A DNA stretch of 64,000 nt from Nitratireductor sp. XY-223 (GCF_004959855.1 NZ_SPNT01000008.1:151229-215228), one strand, 5' to 3'. Positions 52,788-62,337 are shown, counted from the first letter of the stretch. The notes: generated by a model not told the origin, from the sequence alone. Translations and numbers: made by a program.

Positions 52788-54248
52788 ATGTATGACGCGT
52801 ATGGCCTTCTGATCGAAGGCGAGTGGCGGACCGCGGAAAACGGCGGCCGCCAGGAGGTTTTCAGCCCCGTCACCGAGACGGCCGTCGGTTCCGTTCCGGC
52901 CGCCGCAGAGGCCGACATCGACGCGGCCCTGCAGGCGGCCGATCGCGCTTTCGGTCCCTGGTCGAAGACTGCAGCGTGGGACAGGGCAGCGGTTCTGCGA
53001 AAGGCAGCCGACCGCATTCGCGAGCGCAATGGGGAAATCGCGCGCCTCATGAGCACCGAGACCGGCAAGCCGCTTGCGGAGGCGGCGGCGGAAGTCAATG
53101 CGGCGGCCGATCAGTTCGAATGGTACGGCGAGGAGGCCAAACGCGTTTATGGCCAGCTCATTCCGGGGCGCAATGCCGAGGAGCGCCTGTCGGTCTCCTA
53201 TCAGCCGGTCGGTCCGTCTCTTTCGCTTTCGGCCTGGAACTTTCCGGCCCTTCTCCCGGCCCGCAAGATCGCCGCGGCGCTGGCCGCCGGATGTTCGGTC
53301 ATCGCGCGGCCGGCGTCCGAAGCGCCCGGTTCCTGCCTTGCCATCGGCCAGGCGCTCATTGACGCAGGGCTGCCGGCCGGCGCGCTGTCCATCCTGACCG
53401 GGCCGGCCGTCCCGATGGTCGGTCAACTGATCGCCTCGCCGGTCATCCGAAAGGTCTCCCTCACCGGCTCGGTTCCGGTCGGAAAGGAAATCCTGCGCCA
53501 GTGCGCCGAAGGCATCAAAAAGGTGACACTGGAACTCGGCGGACATGCGCCGGTGATTGTCCATGCCGATTTCGACCCGTTGGCAGCCGCTGAAAAGCTT
53601 GCCGCCACCAAATTCCGCAACTGCGGCCAGGTCTGCATTTCGCCAAGCCGCTTTTACGTGCACCGGTCCATCTGCGCAGCCTTCGAGGAGCGATTTGCCG
53701 CCTATGCGAAAAGCCTTGTCGTCGGCGATGGCCTCAGGGAAGGCGTCACCACAGGCCCGCTGATCAGGCGGCGCGCGCTCGACGGCGCCTTGCGCCTCAT
53801 TGAAAATGCTGTCGAGGAAGGCGCGCGGCTGGTCGCCGGCGGCGGCCGGCCGAACGGCCTGAACAACGGACATTTCCTTGAACCGACTGTCCTTGCCGGT
53901 GTTCCGGACAAGGCCCTGATTATGTCGCAGGAGCCCTTTGCGCCGGTTGCGCCTATTGCCGCCTTCGAAGATTTCGACGATGTTGTTGCGCGCGCCAATG
54001 CAACCCCGTTCGGTCTTGCATCCTATGTGTTTACCCACGACAGCGCACTCGCTGCCGAAACCGCGGACGCGCTGGAGGCCGGAATGGTCGGCATCAACGA
54101 GACCCTGCTCGCCACCGCGGAGGCGCCGTTTGGCGGCACCAAGGAGAGCGGTTTCGGACGCGAGGGAGGAAGTCTGGGCATTCTCGACTATCTGACGCCG
54201 AAATATATCCGCCACCGCCTGGTACCCGGAGGTATCCATGCCGTATAG
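52788..54248 (+). CDS. NAD(P)-dependent aldehyde dehydrogenase (semialdehyde dehydrogenase-like)
   Basis: A 486-residue ALDH. The oxyanion Asn is in SAWNFPALLPARKIAAAL, with cofactor loop SLTGSVPVGKEI, general base Glu in TLELGGHAPVIV and nucleophile Cys in FRNCGQVCISPSRF (the second Cys). EPFAPVAPI and PFGGTKESGFGREGG complete the family pattern. It resembles succinate- or glutarate-semialdehyde dehydrogenases. It starts 22 bp after the IolD-like gene and overlaps the dehydratase gene by 11 bp, so it probably oxidises an aldehyde made by the pathway. Confidence 0.92.
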   Translation: MYDAYGLLIEGEWRTAENGGRQEVFSPVTETAVGSVPAAAEADIDAALQAADRAFGPWSKTAAWDRAAVLRKAADRIRERNGEIARLMSTETGKPLAEAAAEVNAAADQFEWYGEEAKRVYGQLIPGRNAEERLSVSYQPVGPSLSLSAWNFPALLPARKIAAALAAGCSVIARPASEAPGSCLAIGQALIDAGLPAGALSILTGPAVPMVGQLIASPVIRKVSLTGSVPVGKEILRQCAEGIKKVTLELGGHAPVIVHADFDPLAAAEKLAATKFRNCGQVCISPSRFYVHRSICAAFEERFAAYAKSLVVGDGLREGVTTGPLIRRRALDGALRLIENAVEEGARLVAGGGRPNGLNNGHFLEPTVLAGVPDKALIMSQEPFAPVAPIAAFEDFDDVVARANATPFGLASYVFTHDSALAAETADALEAGMVGINETLLATAEAPFGGTKESGFGREGGSLGILDYLTPKYIRHRLVPGGIHAV

Positions 54249-55938
54249 GCCGAAAGGGCTCGACAACGGACTGACGGACTATGGCGACCGGGACTTCGCC
54301 CGCTATCTGCGGCGCTCGTTCGCCAAGTCCATGGGCTACGCGGAAAAGTCGCTCGACAAGCCGATCGTCGGCATCTGCTATACCGAAAGCGGCTTCAACA
54401 ACTGCCATCGCCACTTTCCCGAAATGCTCGAAGCGGTCAAACGGGGTATCACGGCCGAGGGCGCGCTGCCGGTGCCGTTTCCGGTCATTTCTCTCGGAGA
54501 GGTGTTTCTCAGTCCGACATCGCTGGTCTACCGCAACCTCATGGCGATGACGGTCGAGGAGATGATCCGCGCCCAGCCGATGGATTCCGTTGTGCTGATG
54601 GGCGGCTGCGACAAGACGGTTCCGGCGCTGTTGATGGGCGCCGCCTCGGCCGGCAAGCCGGCGGCGCTTGTCGTTGCCGGCCCGATGATGACCGGCCGCC
54701 ACCGCGGTGAGCGTCTCGGGGCCTGCACCGATTGCCGCCGTTTCTGGGCCGATTTTCGTGCCGGCAAGGTGGACGGAACGGAGATCGCACAGGTCGAAGG
54801 CCGGCTCGCCGTGACCGCGGGCACCTGTGCCGTGATGGGCACGGCAAGCACGATGGCACTGATTGCCGAGGCGCTCGGCATGATGCTGCCCGGCACCGCG
54901 GCGATTCCGGCGGTTCATGCCGACCGTCTGCGGGCGGCGGAGGAGACCGGGGAAACCGCTGCGCGGATGGCTATCTCAGGCGGCCCGACGCCGGACAGTC
55001 TGATTACGCCTGAATCGGTGGAAAACGCACTGCGTGTCCTACAGGCCGTTTCCGGCTCCACCAATGCCGTCATCCATCTTGCCGCCATCGCCGGGCGGAT
55101 GGGGATCGAGATCGATCCCGAACACTTCAACAGGCTGTCGGACGAAACGCCGGTCCTGGTCGATCTGAAGCCGGTCGGCGCCGGCTATATGGAAGATTTT
55201 CACGCTGCCGGAGGCCTGGAAGGCGTGCTGCGCGGTCTCAAGGACAGGCTGCAACTCGGCTGCGGGGACGTTGCCGGCCAGACGCTCGGCGCGCGGCTCG
55301 ACAAACCGCTTCAGGATCCCATCGACACGCGCGTCATTCGCACCGTTGGCGACGCGATCAGCAAAAATGGCGGTCTCATCGCACTGCACGGATCGCTGGC
55401 GCCGCAGGGAGCCGTCCTGAAACGCGCCGCCGCCACGCCCGAACTGCTTGAACATGAGGGCAGGGCAGTGGTGTTTTCATCGCTTGAGGACCTGTCCGAA
55501 CGCATAGACGATCCTGATCTTGATGTTGCCGCGGACGACATTCTCGTCCTGCAGAATGCAGGGCCGAGGAGCCCTTCGGGCATGCCCGAGGCGGGCTATC
55601 TGCCGATCCCCAGAAAGCTTGCCCAAAACGGCGTCAAGGACATGGTCCGCATCTCGGATGCCCGCATGAGCGGCACCGCCTTCGGCACCATCGTCCTGCA
55701 TGTGACGCCCGAGGCCGATCTGGGAGGACCGCTGGCGCTCGTGCGGAACGGCGACCGCATCCGCCTCTCCGCTGCGCAAAAGACGGTGGACCTGCTGGTG
55801 GAGCCGGATGAACTGGAGCGAAGGCGCGCCGAACGGACCGAAAGGCCCGCACCGGCCGAAAGGGGCTACGCAAAACTCTATCGCGACAGCGTGCTCCCGG
55901 CCTACGCGGGCTGTGATTTCGATTTCCTGAAGGGCTGA
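54238..55938 (+). CDS. IlvD/Edd-family dehydratase (sugar-acid dehydratase-like)
   Basis: A 566-residue Fe-S dehydratase. The cluster and Mg segments are CYTESGFNNCHRHFPEML, MGGCDKTVPALLMGAAS and LGACTDCRRFWADF. Later come MGTASTMALIAEALGMMLPG and the C-terminal RMSGTAFGTIVLHVTPEA. The CTDCR and GFNNCH forms are typical of aldonate (arabinonate/xylonate-type) dehydratases rather than IlvD proper. It removes water from a polyhydroxy acid to give a 2-keto-3-deoxy acid. GGAGG precedes the ATG. It ends the iclR operon. Confidence 0.9.
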   Translation: MPYRPKGLDNGLTDYGDRDFARYLRRSFAKSMGYAEKSLDKPIVGICYTESGFNNCHRHFPEMLEAVKRGITAEGALPVPFPVISLGEVFLSPTSLVYRNLMAMTVEEMIRAQPMDSVVLMGGCDKTVPALLMGAASAGKPAALVVAGPMMTGRHRGERLGACTDCRRFWADFRAGKVDGTEIAQVEGRLAVTAGTCAVMGTASTMALIAEALGMMLPGTAAIPAVHADRLRAAEETGETAARMAISGGPTPDSLITPESVENALRVLQAVSGSTNAVIHLAAIAGRMGIEIDPEHFNRLSDETPVLVDLKPVGAGYMEDFHAAGGLEGVLRGLKDRLQLGCGDVAGQTLGARLDKPLQDPIDTRVIRTVGDAISKNGGLIALHGSLAPQGAVLKRAAATPELLEHEGRAVVFSSLEDLSERIDDPDLDVAADDILVLQNAGPRSPSGMPEAGYLPIPRKLAQNGVKDMVRISDARMSGTAFGTIVLHVTPEADLGGPLALVRNGDRIRLSAAQKTVDLLVEPDELERRRAERTERPAPAERGYAKLYRDSVLPAYAGCDFDFLKG

Positions 55939-55996
55939 GGGGGAGGGGGCTGCCGTATACTCAAGCGGCCGGGAACCGAAGCGCGATGCGCGCGGT

Positions 55997-56959
55997 TCAT
56001 CCGGTTTCCTCAAGCATCGTCGCGTTTCCACTCTCGACAATCACGCCGCCGCGCCAGTCTCCGGTTTCGACATCCCGGACCATGACGTCCCTGACAATGT
56101 CATAGGCAGCCTTCGCGGCACGTGAGAGCGGGCGTGAATTGGGGACGGCCAGGCAGACCGTCCGCGTCAGGCCCGGGTTGATGATCTTGCGCGCATCCAG
56201 ATCGCCCGTGTGCCAAAGGTCGGCCATCGACGGCCAGTTCATCACGGTTGCGCCGAGTCCGGCGCTTACCATGCTCCGGATCGTCAGGAGAGACTGCTGC
56301 TCGAAGCGGATGTTCAGCTGCCGTCCGGCCTTGATCATCATGTTTTCCAGATTGCGTCGCACATGCACCCTGCGATTGGGCATGATGAGCGGCACGCCCT
56401 CAAGATCGGCAAGCTCGATATCGGTTGTGTTGGGATCGGGATGTTCCCGCTTGACGAAGAAGAACAGGCTTTCCCGCAGCACCGGATCGAAGGTGACGTT
56501 CTGCAGATGGCCGACATTCGCGATGATCCCGAAATCAACCTTGCCGGAGTCGATTGCCTGTCCCGCCTGGTAACCCAGGCCGTCCTCGATGTTTACGGAA
56601 AGCCCCGGGTGGCGGGTATAGACCGCCTGCACGATGTTGACCGCGAGCTGCGAGGCCATGCCCACCGGCAGGGCGATGCTTATTGCGCCTTCCAGCCGGT
56701 GTGAATCCGTTCGCATCTCGGCCTTGACGACATCGACCTTCTGGAGGATGGCGCGCGCGTGGGCGTAGAATTTCTGTCCTGCCTCTGTCACTTTCGTGCC
56801 GCCCGGGCCACGGGAAAACAGAATACATCCGACTTCTTTCTCAAGATTGGAAATCTGCCTGCTGAGCGCGGGCTGGGCGACGTTCAGTTCGCGTGAAGCC
56901 GAGATGAATCCGCCATATTCGACGACCCCGCAGAAGTACCGGAATTGTATGAGCTTCAT
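55997..56959 (-). CDS. LysR-family transcriptional regulator
   Basis: A 320-residue LysR regulator. The helix-turn-helix is MKLIQFRYFCGVVEYGGFISASRELNVAQPALSRQISNLEKEVG, and the effector domain starts AISIALPVGMASQLAVNIVQAV, of the CynR/NAC-like type. The ATG at 56959 places the helix-turn-helix at the N terminus; the longer frame to 57151 is non-conserved. It is divergent from tctC across 272 bp and most likely controls the tctCBA-ThDP-GlcD operon. Confidence 0.93.
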   Translation of the reverse strand: MKLIQFRYFCGVVEYGGFISASRELNVAQPALSRQISNLEKEVGCILFSRGPGGTKVTEAGQKFYAHARAILQKVDVVKAEMRTDSHRLEGAISIALPVGMASQLAVNIVQAVYTRHPGLSVNIEDGLGYQAGQAIDSGKVDFGIIANVGHLQNVTFDPVLRESLFFFVKREHPDPNTTDIELADLEGVPLIMPNRRVHVRRNLENMMIKAGRQLNIRFEQQSLLTIRSMVSAGLGATVMNWPSMADLWHTGDLDARKIINPGLTRTVCLAVPNSRPLSRAAKAAYDIVRDVMVRDVETGDWRGGVIVESGNATMLEETG

Positions 56960-57231
56960 CTTGCGCCTGCCGTTTCTGTGATACTCATTTGATATTCGAT
57001 GTGCGTCGAAGTGGTCAACCTGGACGAATTTAGCGGCCTGATCTGCAAAAATGTGCTTCAATTGCCGTCGGGATAGCGAATTCGACAATTCAAGTCGGAG
57101 ATCACCGGCATCTTGATAGCAGAACGGCATCAGGTAAATGCCGTGAAACAATTAGCCTTCGACCGGGCGTGCCCTACGATGGACCCGATAAGGCCGATAC
57201 ATCGAGCGGCTGAAATCGTGGGAGGAATACG

Positions 57232-58185
57232 ATGAGATCTCTGAAGGCACTGTGTGGCTCAGCCGTGGCAGCGGCATTATGCCTGGGCCTTGGCATGCAG
57301 TTCGCTGCGGCGGATGAATATCCGAGCAAACCCATTGAAATGGTGATCGGGTTCAAGCCGGGTGGATTTTCTGACGCCATGGCGCGCAAACTGTCCGAAC
57401 CGCTGACGGAGGCCCTGGGCCGGCCCATCGTGCACACCTATATGGGCGGAGCGGGCGGCAGCATCGCAGCGACAGCCGTCAAGGAAAAGGACCCGGACGG
57501 CTACACGGTCGTCGTCGCCACCAGTCTGACCTTCGCGTTCAATCCGCTTCAGGGCGAGGTCACCTACACGAAAGACGACTATGACTACCTTTTGACCATG
57601 GCGCGGTTCGAAGGTGCCTTCGTGTCGCTGGCCGACAAGCCGTGGACCGACTTTTCGTCGATGATCGAACACGCGAAATCCACGGGCACGCCCATCAAGT
57701 TCGGCTCGCTCGGTCCGGCGGACCGGGCGCAGATGGATGCCGTGGCCAAGGCGACGGGTGTCACGTTCATCCCGCTGCCGATCAAGGGCGGTGCGAACAT
57801 GATGCAATCGCTTCTCGGCGGCCATGTCGATTTCGGCATGAGCGGCGGGCCGCACGTGAAATACGTCAACTCGGGCGAGATGATTGTCCTGGCCGCATCC
57901 GGTTCGGAGCCTTTGAATGCAACGCCGGACGCGGCAACCATGGCCGGATTGGGGTTCCCCGCCGTCAGCTACAACTCGGTGATCGCAGCGCCCAAGGGCC
58001 TGCCCGCCGGGGTTAAGGCCAGACTCGAGGCAGCCCTGCTCGACGCGGCCAACAGCGCCGAATTCCAGGAACTGGTGCAAAGCCGCTTTGTCGGGATACC
58101 GCCGATGGGCGCTGACGACACCGCCGCCTCGATCAATGCAATTTCCGAAACCATGAAATCGGTGCTCGCGGATTCGGGCAACTGA
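57232..58185 (+). CDS. tctC: Tripartite tricarboxylate transporter substrate-binding protein (TctC/Bug family)
   Basis: A 317-residue Bug-type periplasmic receptor with a signal peptide (MRSLKALCGSAVAAALCLGL then GMQFAAADE, cleavage near residue 28). Family hallmarks are the first strand PIEMVIGFKPGGFSDAMARKL, VHTYMGGAGGSIAATAV, and the AAPKGLPAGVKARLEAAL helix. GGGAGGA precedes the ATG. Bug receptors usually bind carboxylates. Unlike the ABC and TRAP receptors here, it is not followed by a convincing hairpin. Confidence 0.93.
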   Translation: MRSLKALCGSAVAAALCLGLGMQFAAADEYPSKPIEMVIGFKPGGFSDAMARKLSEPLTEALGRPIVHTYMGGAGGSIAATAVKEKDPDGYTVVVATSLTFAFNPLQGEVTYTKDDYDYLLTMARFEGAFVSLADKPWTDFSSMIEHAKSTGTPIKFGSLGPADRAQMDAVAKATGVTFIPLPIKGGANMMQSLLGGHVDFGMSGGPHVKYVNSGEMIVLAASGSEPLNATPDAATMAGLGFPAVSYNSVIAAPKGLPAGVKARLEAALLDAANSAEFQELVQSRFVGIPPMGADDTAASINAISETMKSVLADSGN

Positions 58186-58220
58186 ATCGTGGTGAAGACC
58201 GAGCGCGGGGGCACGGGTCG

Positions 58221-58715
58221 GTGACAAACCGGAACATCGCATCGTTGGTCCTTGTGATACTGGCAGGGATTGCTTTGTGGATGTTGCCGGCCCATGTCCG
58301 TGGCGACAACCGGCTGTTCGCGATGAACGGAACCCTGCTGCCGGCACTGGCGATCGCGCTGATCCTCGCACTGTCGCTTCTTGATCTGATTTTCGGTCTT
58401 TTGTCGTCGGCGCGCTCCGGGGCGAATAAAAGGACACCTGGACCGGACGACGTCCGGCTGTCGGGGGCCAGTCTTTACGGTCTGGCACTGGTGACGGTTG
58501 CCGGCGGACTGTTTGCCTTTGCCCTGCCGTGGGCCGGGTACCTGCCGGCTTCATTTGCGCTGGTTCTCGTGCTTATGATCGGCACCGGCGGCCGGAGTCC
58601 GGTCATCCTTTTATCCGTTGCGGTCGCGGCGGTGATCGTATTGTTTCTCGGCCTGCGCTACGGCCTTGGCGTTCATCTGCAGATCTGGCCCGATCTGGCC
58701 GGTTTGGTGGCCTGA
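58221..58715 (+). CDS. tctB: Tripartite tricarboxylate transporter small membrane subunit (TctB)
   Basis: A 164-residue membrane protein with about four helices, in the TctB position between tctC and tctA. Helix segments are IASLVLVILAGIALWMLP, LLPALAIALILALSLLDLIFGLL, LYGLALVTVAGGLFAFALPWAGYLPASFAL and LLSVAVAAVIVLFLGLRYGLG. The start is GTG at 58221 with a weak ribosome site. It ends 2 bp before the tctA start. Confidence 0.88.
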   Translation: MTNRNIASLVLVILAGIALWMLPAHVRGDNRLFAMNGTLLPALAIALILALSLLDLIFGLLSSARSGANKRTPGPDDVRLSGASLYGLALVTVAGGLFAFALPWAGYLPASFALVLVLMIGTGGRSPVILLSVAVAAVIVLFLGLRYGLGVHLQIWPDLAGLVA

Positions 58716-58717
58716 CC

Positions 58718-60250
58718 ATGGACGCGCTTTTGACAGGTGTCCAGAACGCCCTGACTCTGGGACCGCTGATTGCCATAGCGGCAGGCGTTTCCGTCGGCAT
58801 TTTCATGGGAGCGGTGCCGGGCCTGACGGCGGCGATGGCCATCGCATTGCTGGCGCCGATTACCTTCGGCATGGATCCGCTGACGGCCATCGCTTTCCTG
58901 ATCGGCATCTACAAGGGCGGGACATTCGGCGGATCGATCTCGGCCATTTTGCTGAATGTACCCGGTTCCCCGGAAGCGACCGCGACCGCCTTCGACGGCT
59001 ATCCCCTGGCGCGATCCGGCCGTGTGAAACAGGCGCTGCAGATGGCGCTGTTCGCATCGGTCGGCGGTGCGTTGCTGGCCGATCTGCTGCTCTATGTCGT
59101 GGCCGCGCCGTTTTCGACGATCGCGCTCAAGTTCGGGCCGACCGAGCTGACATTCGTGGTGCTGTTCGCATTCACCTTCGTTGCCGGGCTTACCGGAAAA
59201 TCCATGCTGCGGGGCATGACGGCCTGTGCCTTCGGGGTGCTGTGCGCCATGGTCGGCCTTGACCCGATGTCGGCTTCGCCGCGCATGACTTTCGGGTATG
59301 TGGAGTTGCTCGACGGGTTGCCGCTTTTGCCGATCGCCATTGGAATGCTTGGATTGGCGGAGGTGATGATGGCGGCCGAACGCGCCGTCAAGCGCCGGCG
59401 ATCCGGCGCTGATATCGGTACGGCCGCTATCAGCAGCACCAGCGGTCCGTCCTTGTCGATCGGTGTGTTCCTGTCCCACTGGAAAACGGTTCTGCGATCC
59501 AGCCTCATCGGATCGGCCATTGGCGCCCTGCCGGGGATCGGCGCATCGATGGCGGCATTCGTGGGATACGGTTCGGCGCGCCGGTACTCCAGGACACCGG
59601 AAAATTTCGGCAAGGGCTCGCTGGACGGTGTCGCGGGGCCGGAAGCGGCCAACAGTGCGGTCGTCGGCGGCAGCTTCGTCCCGCTGCTGACACTCGGAAT
59701 ACCCGGCAATGTCATGACCGCACTCCTGATCGGCACGTTTCTTGTTCACGGCATCGAACCGGGACCGCACGTCTTCAAAACCGAGCCGGTTCTGATCTAC
59801 GGGATCTTCACAATCCTGTTTGCGGCGAACTTCTTGAACCTCGCCATCGGCCTCCTGGGCAGCGGGCTTTACAGCCACATCGTCAAGGCGCCGGAATATG
59901 TCAGCTACTCGATCATCGGGCTGACTTGCCTGACCGGTGTTTTCGCCTCGACCAATAGCCTTTTCAGTCTCTACATCATGATCATCTTCGCCGTGATCGG
60001 GTACCTGATGAAGAAGTTCGATTATTCCTTTGTCGCGTTTCTGATCGGCTTTGTGCTGGCCCCGGAGTTCGAGGTGTCGTTCCGGTCATATCTGCTCGTC
60101 GCGCAGGGAGATCCGGTGGGACTTCTCCTTCAAAGGCCCATTGCGCTGGTGTTTTGCGCCCTGACGATCATCGCCATCATCCGGATCTGCTGGACAGAGC
60201 ACAAAAATCGCGATGCGGCGCCGTCGCACCTCAAATCAAGCGAACACTAA
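58718..60250 (+). CDS. tctA: Tripartite tricarboxylate transporter large membrane subunit (TctA)
   Basis: A 510-residue TctA protein with about 11-12 helices. Diagnostic repeats are [61 protein letters not shown] and [24 protein letters not shown], followed by [28 protein letters not shown]. It is the ion-coupled permease. The ATG at 58718 is 2 bp after tctB; the frame upstream of it overlaps tctB and is not real. Confidence 0.95.
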   Translation: MDALLTGVQNALTLGPLIAIAAGVSVGIFMGAVPGLTAAMAIALLAPITFGMDPLTAIAFLIGIYKGGTFGGSISAILLNVPGSPEATATAFDGYPLARSGRVKQALQMALFASVGGALLADLLLYVVAAPFSTIALKFGPTELTFVVLFAFTFVAGLTGKSMLRGMTACAFGVLCAMVGLDPMSASPRMTFGYVELLDGLPLLPIAIGMLGLAEVMMAAERAVKRRRSGADIGTAAISSTSGPSLSIGVFLSHWKTVLRSSLIGSAIGALPGIGASMAAFVGYGSARRYSRTPENFGKGSLDGVAGPEAANSAVVGGSFVPLLTLGIPGNVMTALLIGTFLVHGIEPGPHVFKTEPVLIYGIFTILFAANFLNLAIGLLGSGLYSHIVKAPEYVSYSIIGLTCLTGVFASTNSLFSLYIMIIFAVIGYLMKKFDYSFVAFLIGFVLAPEFEVSFRSYLLVAQGDPVGLLLQRPIALVFCALTIIAIIRICWTEHKNRDAAPSHLKSSEH

Positions 60251-60265
60251 CACCCGGAGCCCCTC

Positions 60266-61996
60266 ATGAACGTCCAATCGAAAATCCGCGGCGGCACGAT
60301 CCTGGCGCGGTCCCTGAAGGAGAAGGGCGTTGAACATGTCTTCACGCTGGCCGGGGGATTCTGCAATCCGGCGCTGGAGGGGTTCATGGAATGCCAGATG
60401 CCGGTGATCAACTGTCCCCACGAGCAGGTGGCCGGACACTTGGCCGACGGGCACACGCGGATCACGCGCAAACCCGCGGTCTGCCTGGTGGGTCCGGAAG
60501 GCTTCGCCAATGCGGTGCCGGCGATGCTGGAAGCCTGGGGCGAGCGAAGCCCGGTGATATTCGTAACCGGCTCGTCGACGCTCAAGCGCCAGGGTGCGGG
60601 CGGGTTCAAGGAAATCGATGACGTGGCCATCGCCGCGCCGCTGACCAAATATTCGGTGCAAGTCACCGACGGCACACGCATCAGCGAATTCGTGGACCGC
60701 GCCTGGCATGCCGCCACGACCGGCTATCCCGGCCCGGTTCACCTGGCTTTGCCCGTCGACATCATGTTTTCGTCCTTTGCCGAGGACGCGGGCCGCGACG
60801 AACGCCCGTTTGACCGGACCGGCCGTCCCGTCCCCCGCGCCTGGCCCGATCCGGAACGCCTGGAGGAGGTGCTGGCACTCGTTAGAAGTGCCGAGCGGCC
60901 GGTATTGATCGGCGGACACGGCGTCTGGTGGTCGGGCGGTGAAGAAAAACTGGCCATGGCCGGCAACAAGCTGCGCATGCCGATTTACAACGTTCCCTAC
61001 CACACGAAGATGCTGGCGACGGACTGCGAGGCCTATATGGGATTGGCCGATTTCCATCAGTACCAGCCCTCCAGATCTGCGATCCAGGAAGCCGACCTGG
61101 TGCTGATGGTCGGCTGCCGGCTCGACAATCAGATGAGCTTTGGCAACCCGCCGTTCATCCAGGCCGAAACAAGGCTCGTTTGCGTGAACGGCAGCCACGA
61201 GGAACTCGACTACAACATCGGCGCCGATGTCCAGCTCCTGTCCGATGCCGGAGCGTTTCTCGACGCCCTGCGCGATGTCGGCCGGACCTGGACGGACTGG
61301 TTCGATCTCCAGCTGGCCAGGCGGACACAGTGGGTTCAAGAATGGTCGGATCACATCGCCGGCGAGACGGCAAAAGACATGGCACAGGGCCGAAAGATCC
61401 ACCCGTTGCAGCTGGCGCTGGACGTACAGGCCAATATGAAAGACGGCGACTGGCTGGTGTTCGATGGCGGCAATACCCATTTCTGGAACGAGATTGCCAC
61501 GAACATCTCAGCGGCCCGGGGTCGGGTTCTGGGCGGGATCCTGCACCCCGGGAATTACAGCCTTTTGGGGGTGGGGGTCTCGTACGCGCTGGCGGCCAAG
61601 AACGTGCATGCCGACAGGACCGTCGTCCTGGTCACGGGCGATGGCGCATTCCTGTCGGGCGGACTGTCGGTCGAAGCCTGTTTTCAGGAAAACATACCCG
61701 TCGTCGTGGTGGTGGACAACAACGGCGGGCTCGACTGCATCAGCCAACAGCAGGAGCGGCTGTTTGGCAGTAGCAGGCACTTCGCCACCGATTTCCGGGA
61801 CATTCCGTTTCACACCATGTTCGAGGGTCTGGGCGGGCACGGCGAGCTGGTGACAAGGCGCGACGAGTTGCCCGGAGCGCTGGAGCGCGCGATTGCCAGC
61901 GGCAAAACCGCCTGTGTGAACGTCAAATGTCGCGGTGTGATCAGCCCCATCGTCGCCGCCACGGCCGACAAGCGCGAAAAGGCGTCGATTGAATAA
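60266..61996 (+). CDS. ThDP-dependent enzyme, acetolactate synthase/decarboxylase-like
   Basis: A 576-residue ThDP enzyme of the IlvB fold. It has the N-terminal GGTILARSLKEKGVEHVFTLAGG, the activating Glu in CPHEQVAGHLADGHTRITRKPAVCLV, a central domain (RPVLIGGHGVWWSG), and the cofactor site GDGAFLSGGLSVEACFQENIPV with VVVDNNGG closing it. The function cannot be set from sequence: decarboxylase, carboligase and C-C lyase are all possible. It differs from the IolD-like enzyme at 50868 and is the second ThDP enzyme within 10 kb. It follows tctA by 15 bp and overlaps the next start by one base. Confidence 0.88.
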   Translation: MNVQSKIRGGTILARSLKEKGVEHVFTLAGGFCNPALEGFMECQMPVINCPHEQVAGHLADGHTRITRKPAVCLVGPEGFANAVPAMLEAWGERSPVIFVTGSSTLKRQGAGGFKEIDDVAIAAPLTKYSVQVTDGTRISEFVDRAWHAATTGYPGPVHLALPVDIMFSSFAEDAGRDERPFDRTGRPVPRAWPDPERLEEVLALVRSAERPVLIGGHGVWWSGGEEKLAMAGNKLRMPIYNVPYHTKMLATDCEAYMGLADFHQYQPSRSAIQEADLVLMVGCRLDNQMSFGNPPFIQAETRLVCVNGSHEELDYNIGADVQLLSDAGAFLDALRDVGRTWTDWFDLQLARRTQWVQEWSDHIAGETAKDMAQGRKIHPLQLALDVQANMKDGDWLVFDGGNTHFWNEIATNISAARGRVLGGILHPGNYSLLGVGVSYALAAKNVHADRTVVLVTGDGAFLSGGLSVEACFQENIPVVVVVDNNGGLDCISQQQERLFGSSRHFATDFRDIPFHTMFEGLGGHGELVTRRDELPGALERAIASGKTACVNVKCRGVISPIVAATADKREKASIE

Positions 61997-62337
61997 TGGC
62001 GGTTGTTACTTCGCATGTCCTCAATGCAGTCGACGGCACCCATGCCGGCGGTGTCGAAGCCACCCTCTATCGCTGCGGCGAACCGGACCCGGTCTTCGCC
62101 ACGCGAACGGATGCCGGCGGGCGGTTGTCGCAGGAGATCGATCTCGGCACGGCGGATCCGGACACCCAATACGAGCTTGTGTTTGCCACCGCATCCTACT
62201 GGGCCGGCCGCCCTGAAGGCGCAGGCCGCATTCCCGAAATCGTGCTGCGGTTCACGATGCCGGACCGGAACGGCACGTACCATATGCCCCTTATCCTCAG
62301 CCCGAATGCATATACAGTGTGGAGTTCAGACGGTTGA
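61996..62337 (+). CDS. Transthyretin-like (5-hydroxyisourate hydrolase-family) protein without the YRGS tail
   Basis: A 113-residue protein with the HIUase/transthyretin pattern: SHVLNAVDGTHAGGVEATLYR, the RTDAGGRLSQEI strand, YELVFATASYWAGRP and YHMPLILSPNAYTVW. HIUases end in YRGS, which forms part of the active site. Here the end is WSSDG. No urate oxidase or OHCU decarboxylase gene is near. A role in urate breakdown is therefore doubtful; it may hydrolyse another ring or lactone in this operon. It overlaps both neighbours by a few bases. Confidence 0.85.
   Translation: MAVVTSHVLNAVDGTHAGGVEATLYRCGEPDPVFATRTDAGGRLSQEIDLGTADPDTQYELVFATASYWAGRPEGAGRIPEIVLRFTMPDRNGTYHMPLILSPNAYTVWSSDG

Noticed and set aside
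52575..54266. 563-codon leftward open frame across the aldehyde dehydrogenase gene
   Set aside because: It is the mirror of a strong coding frame in GC-rich DNA. Its translation is rich in Arg and Gly with no family motif, while the ALDH on the other strand has every catalytic residue.
58197..58223. Possible hairpin between tctC and tctB (ACCGA and TCGGT)
   Set aside because: A 5-bp stem that includes the tctB start codon is too weak to count with the receptor-gene stem-loops.
58673..59878. 401-codon leftward frame opposite tctA
   Set aside because: Arg/Gln-rich translation without motifs, fully within a clear TctA gene.
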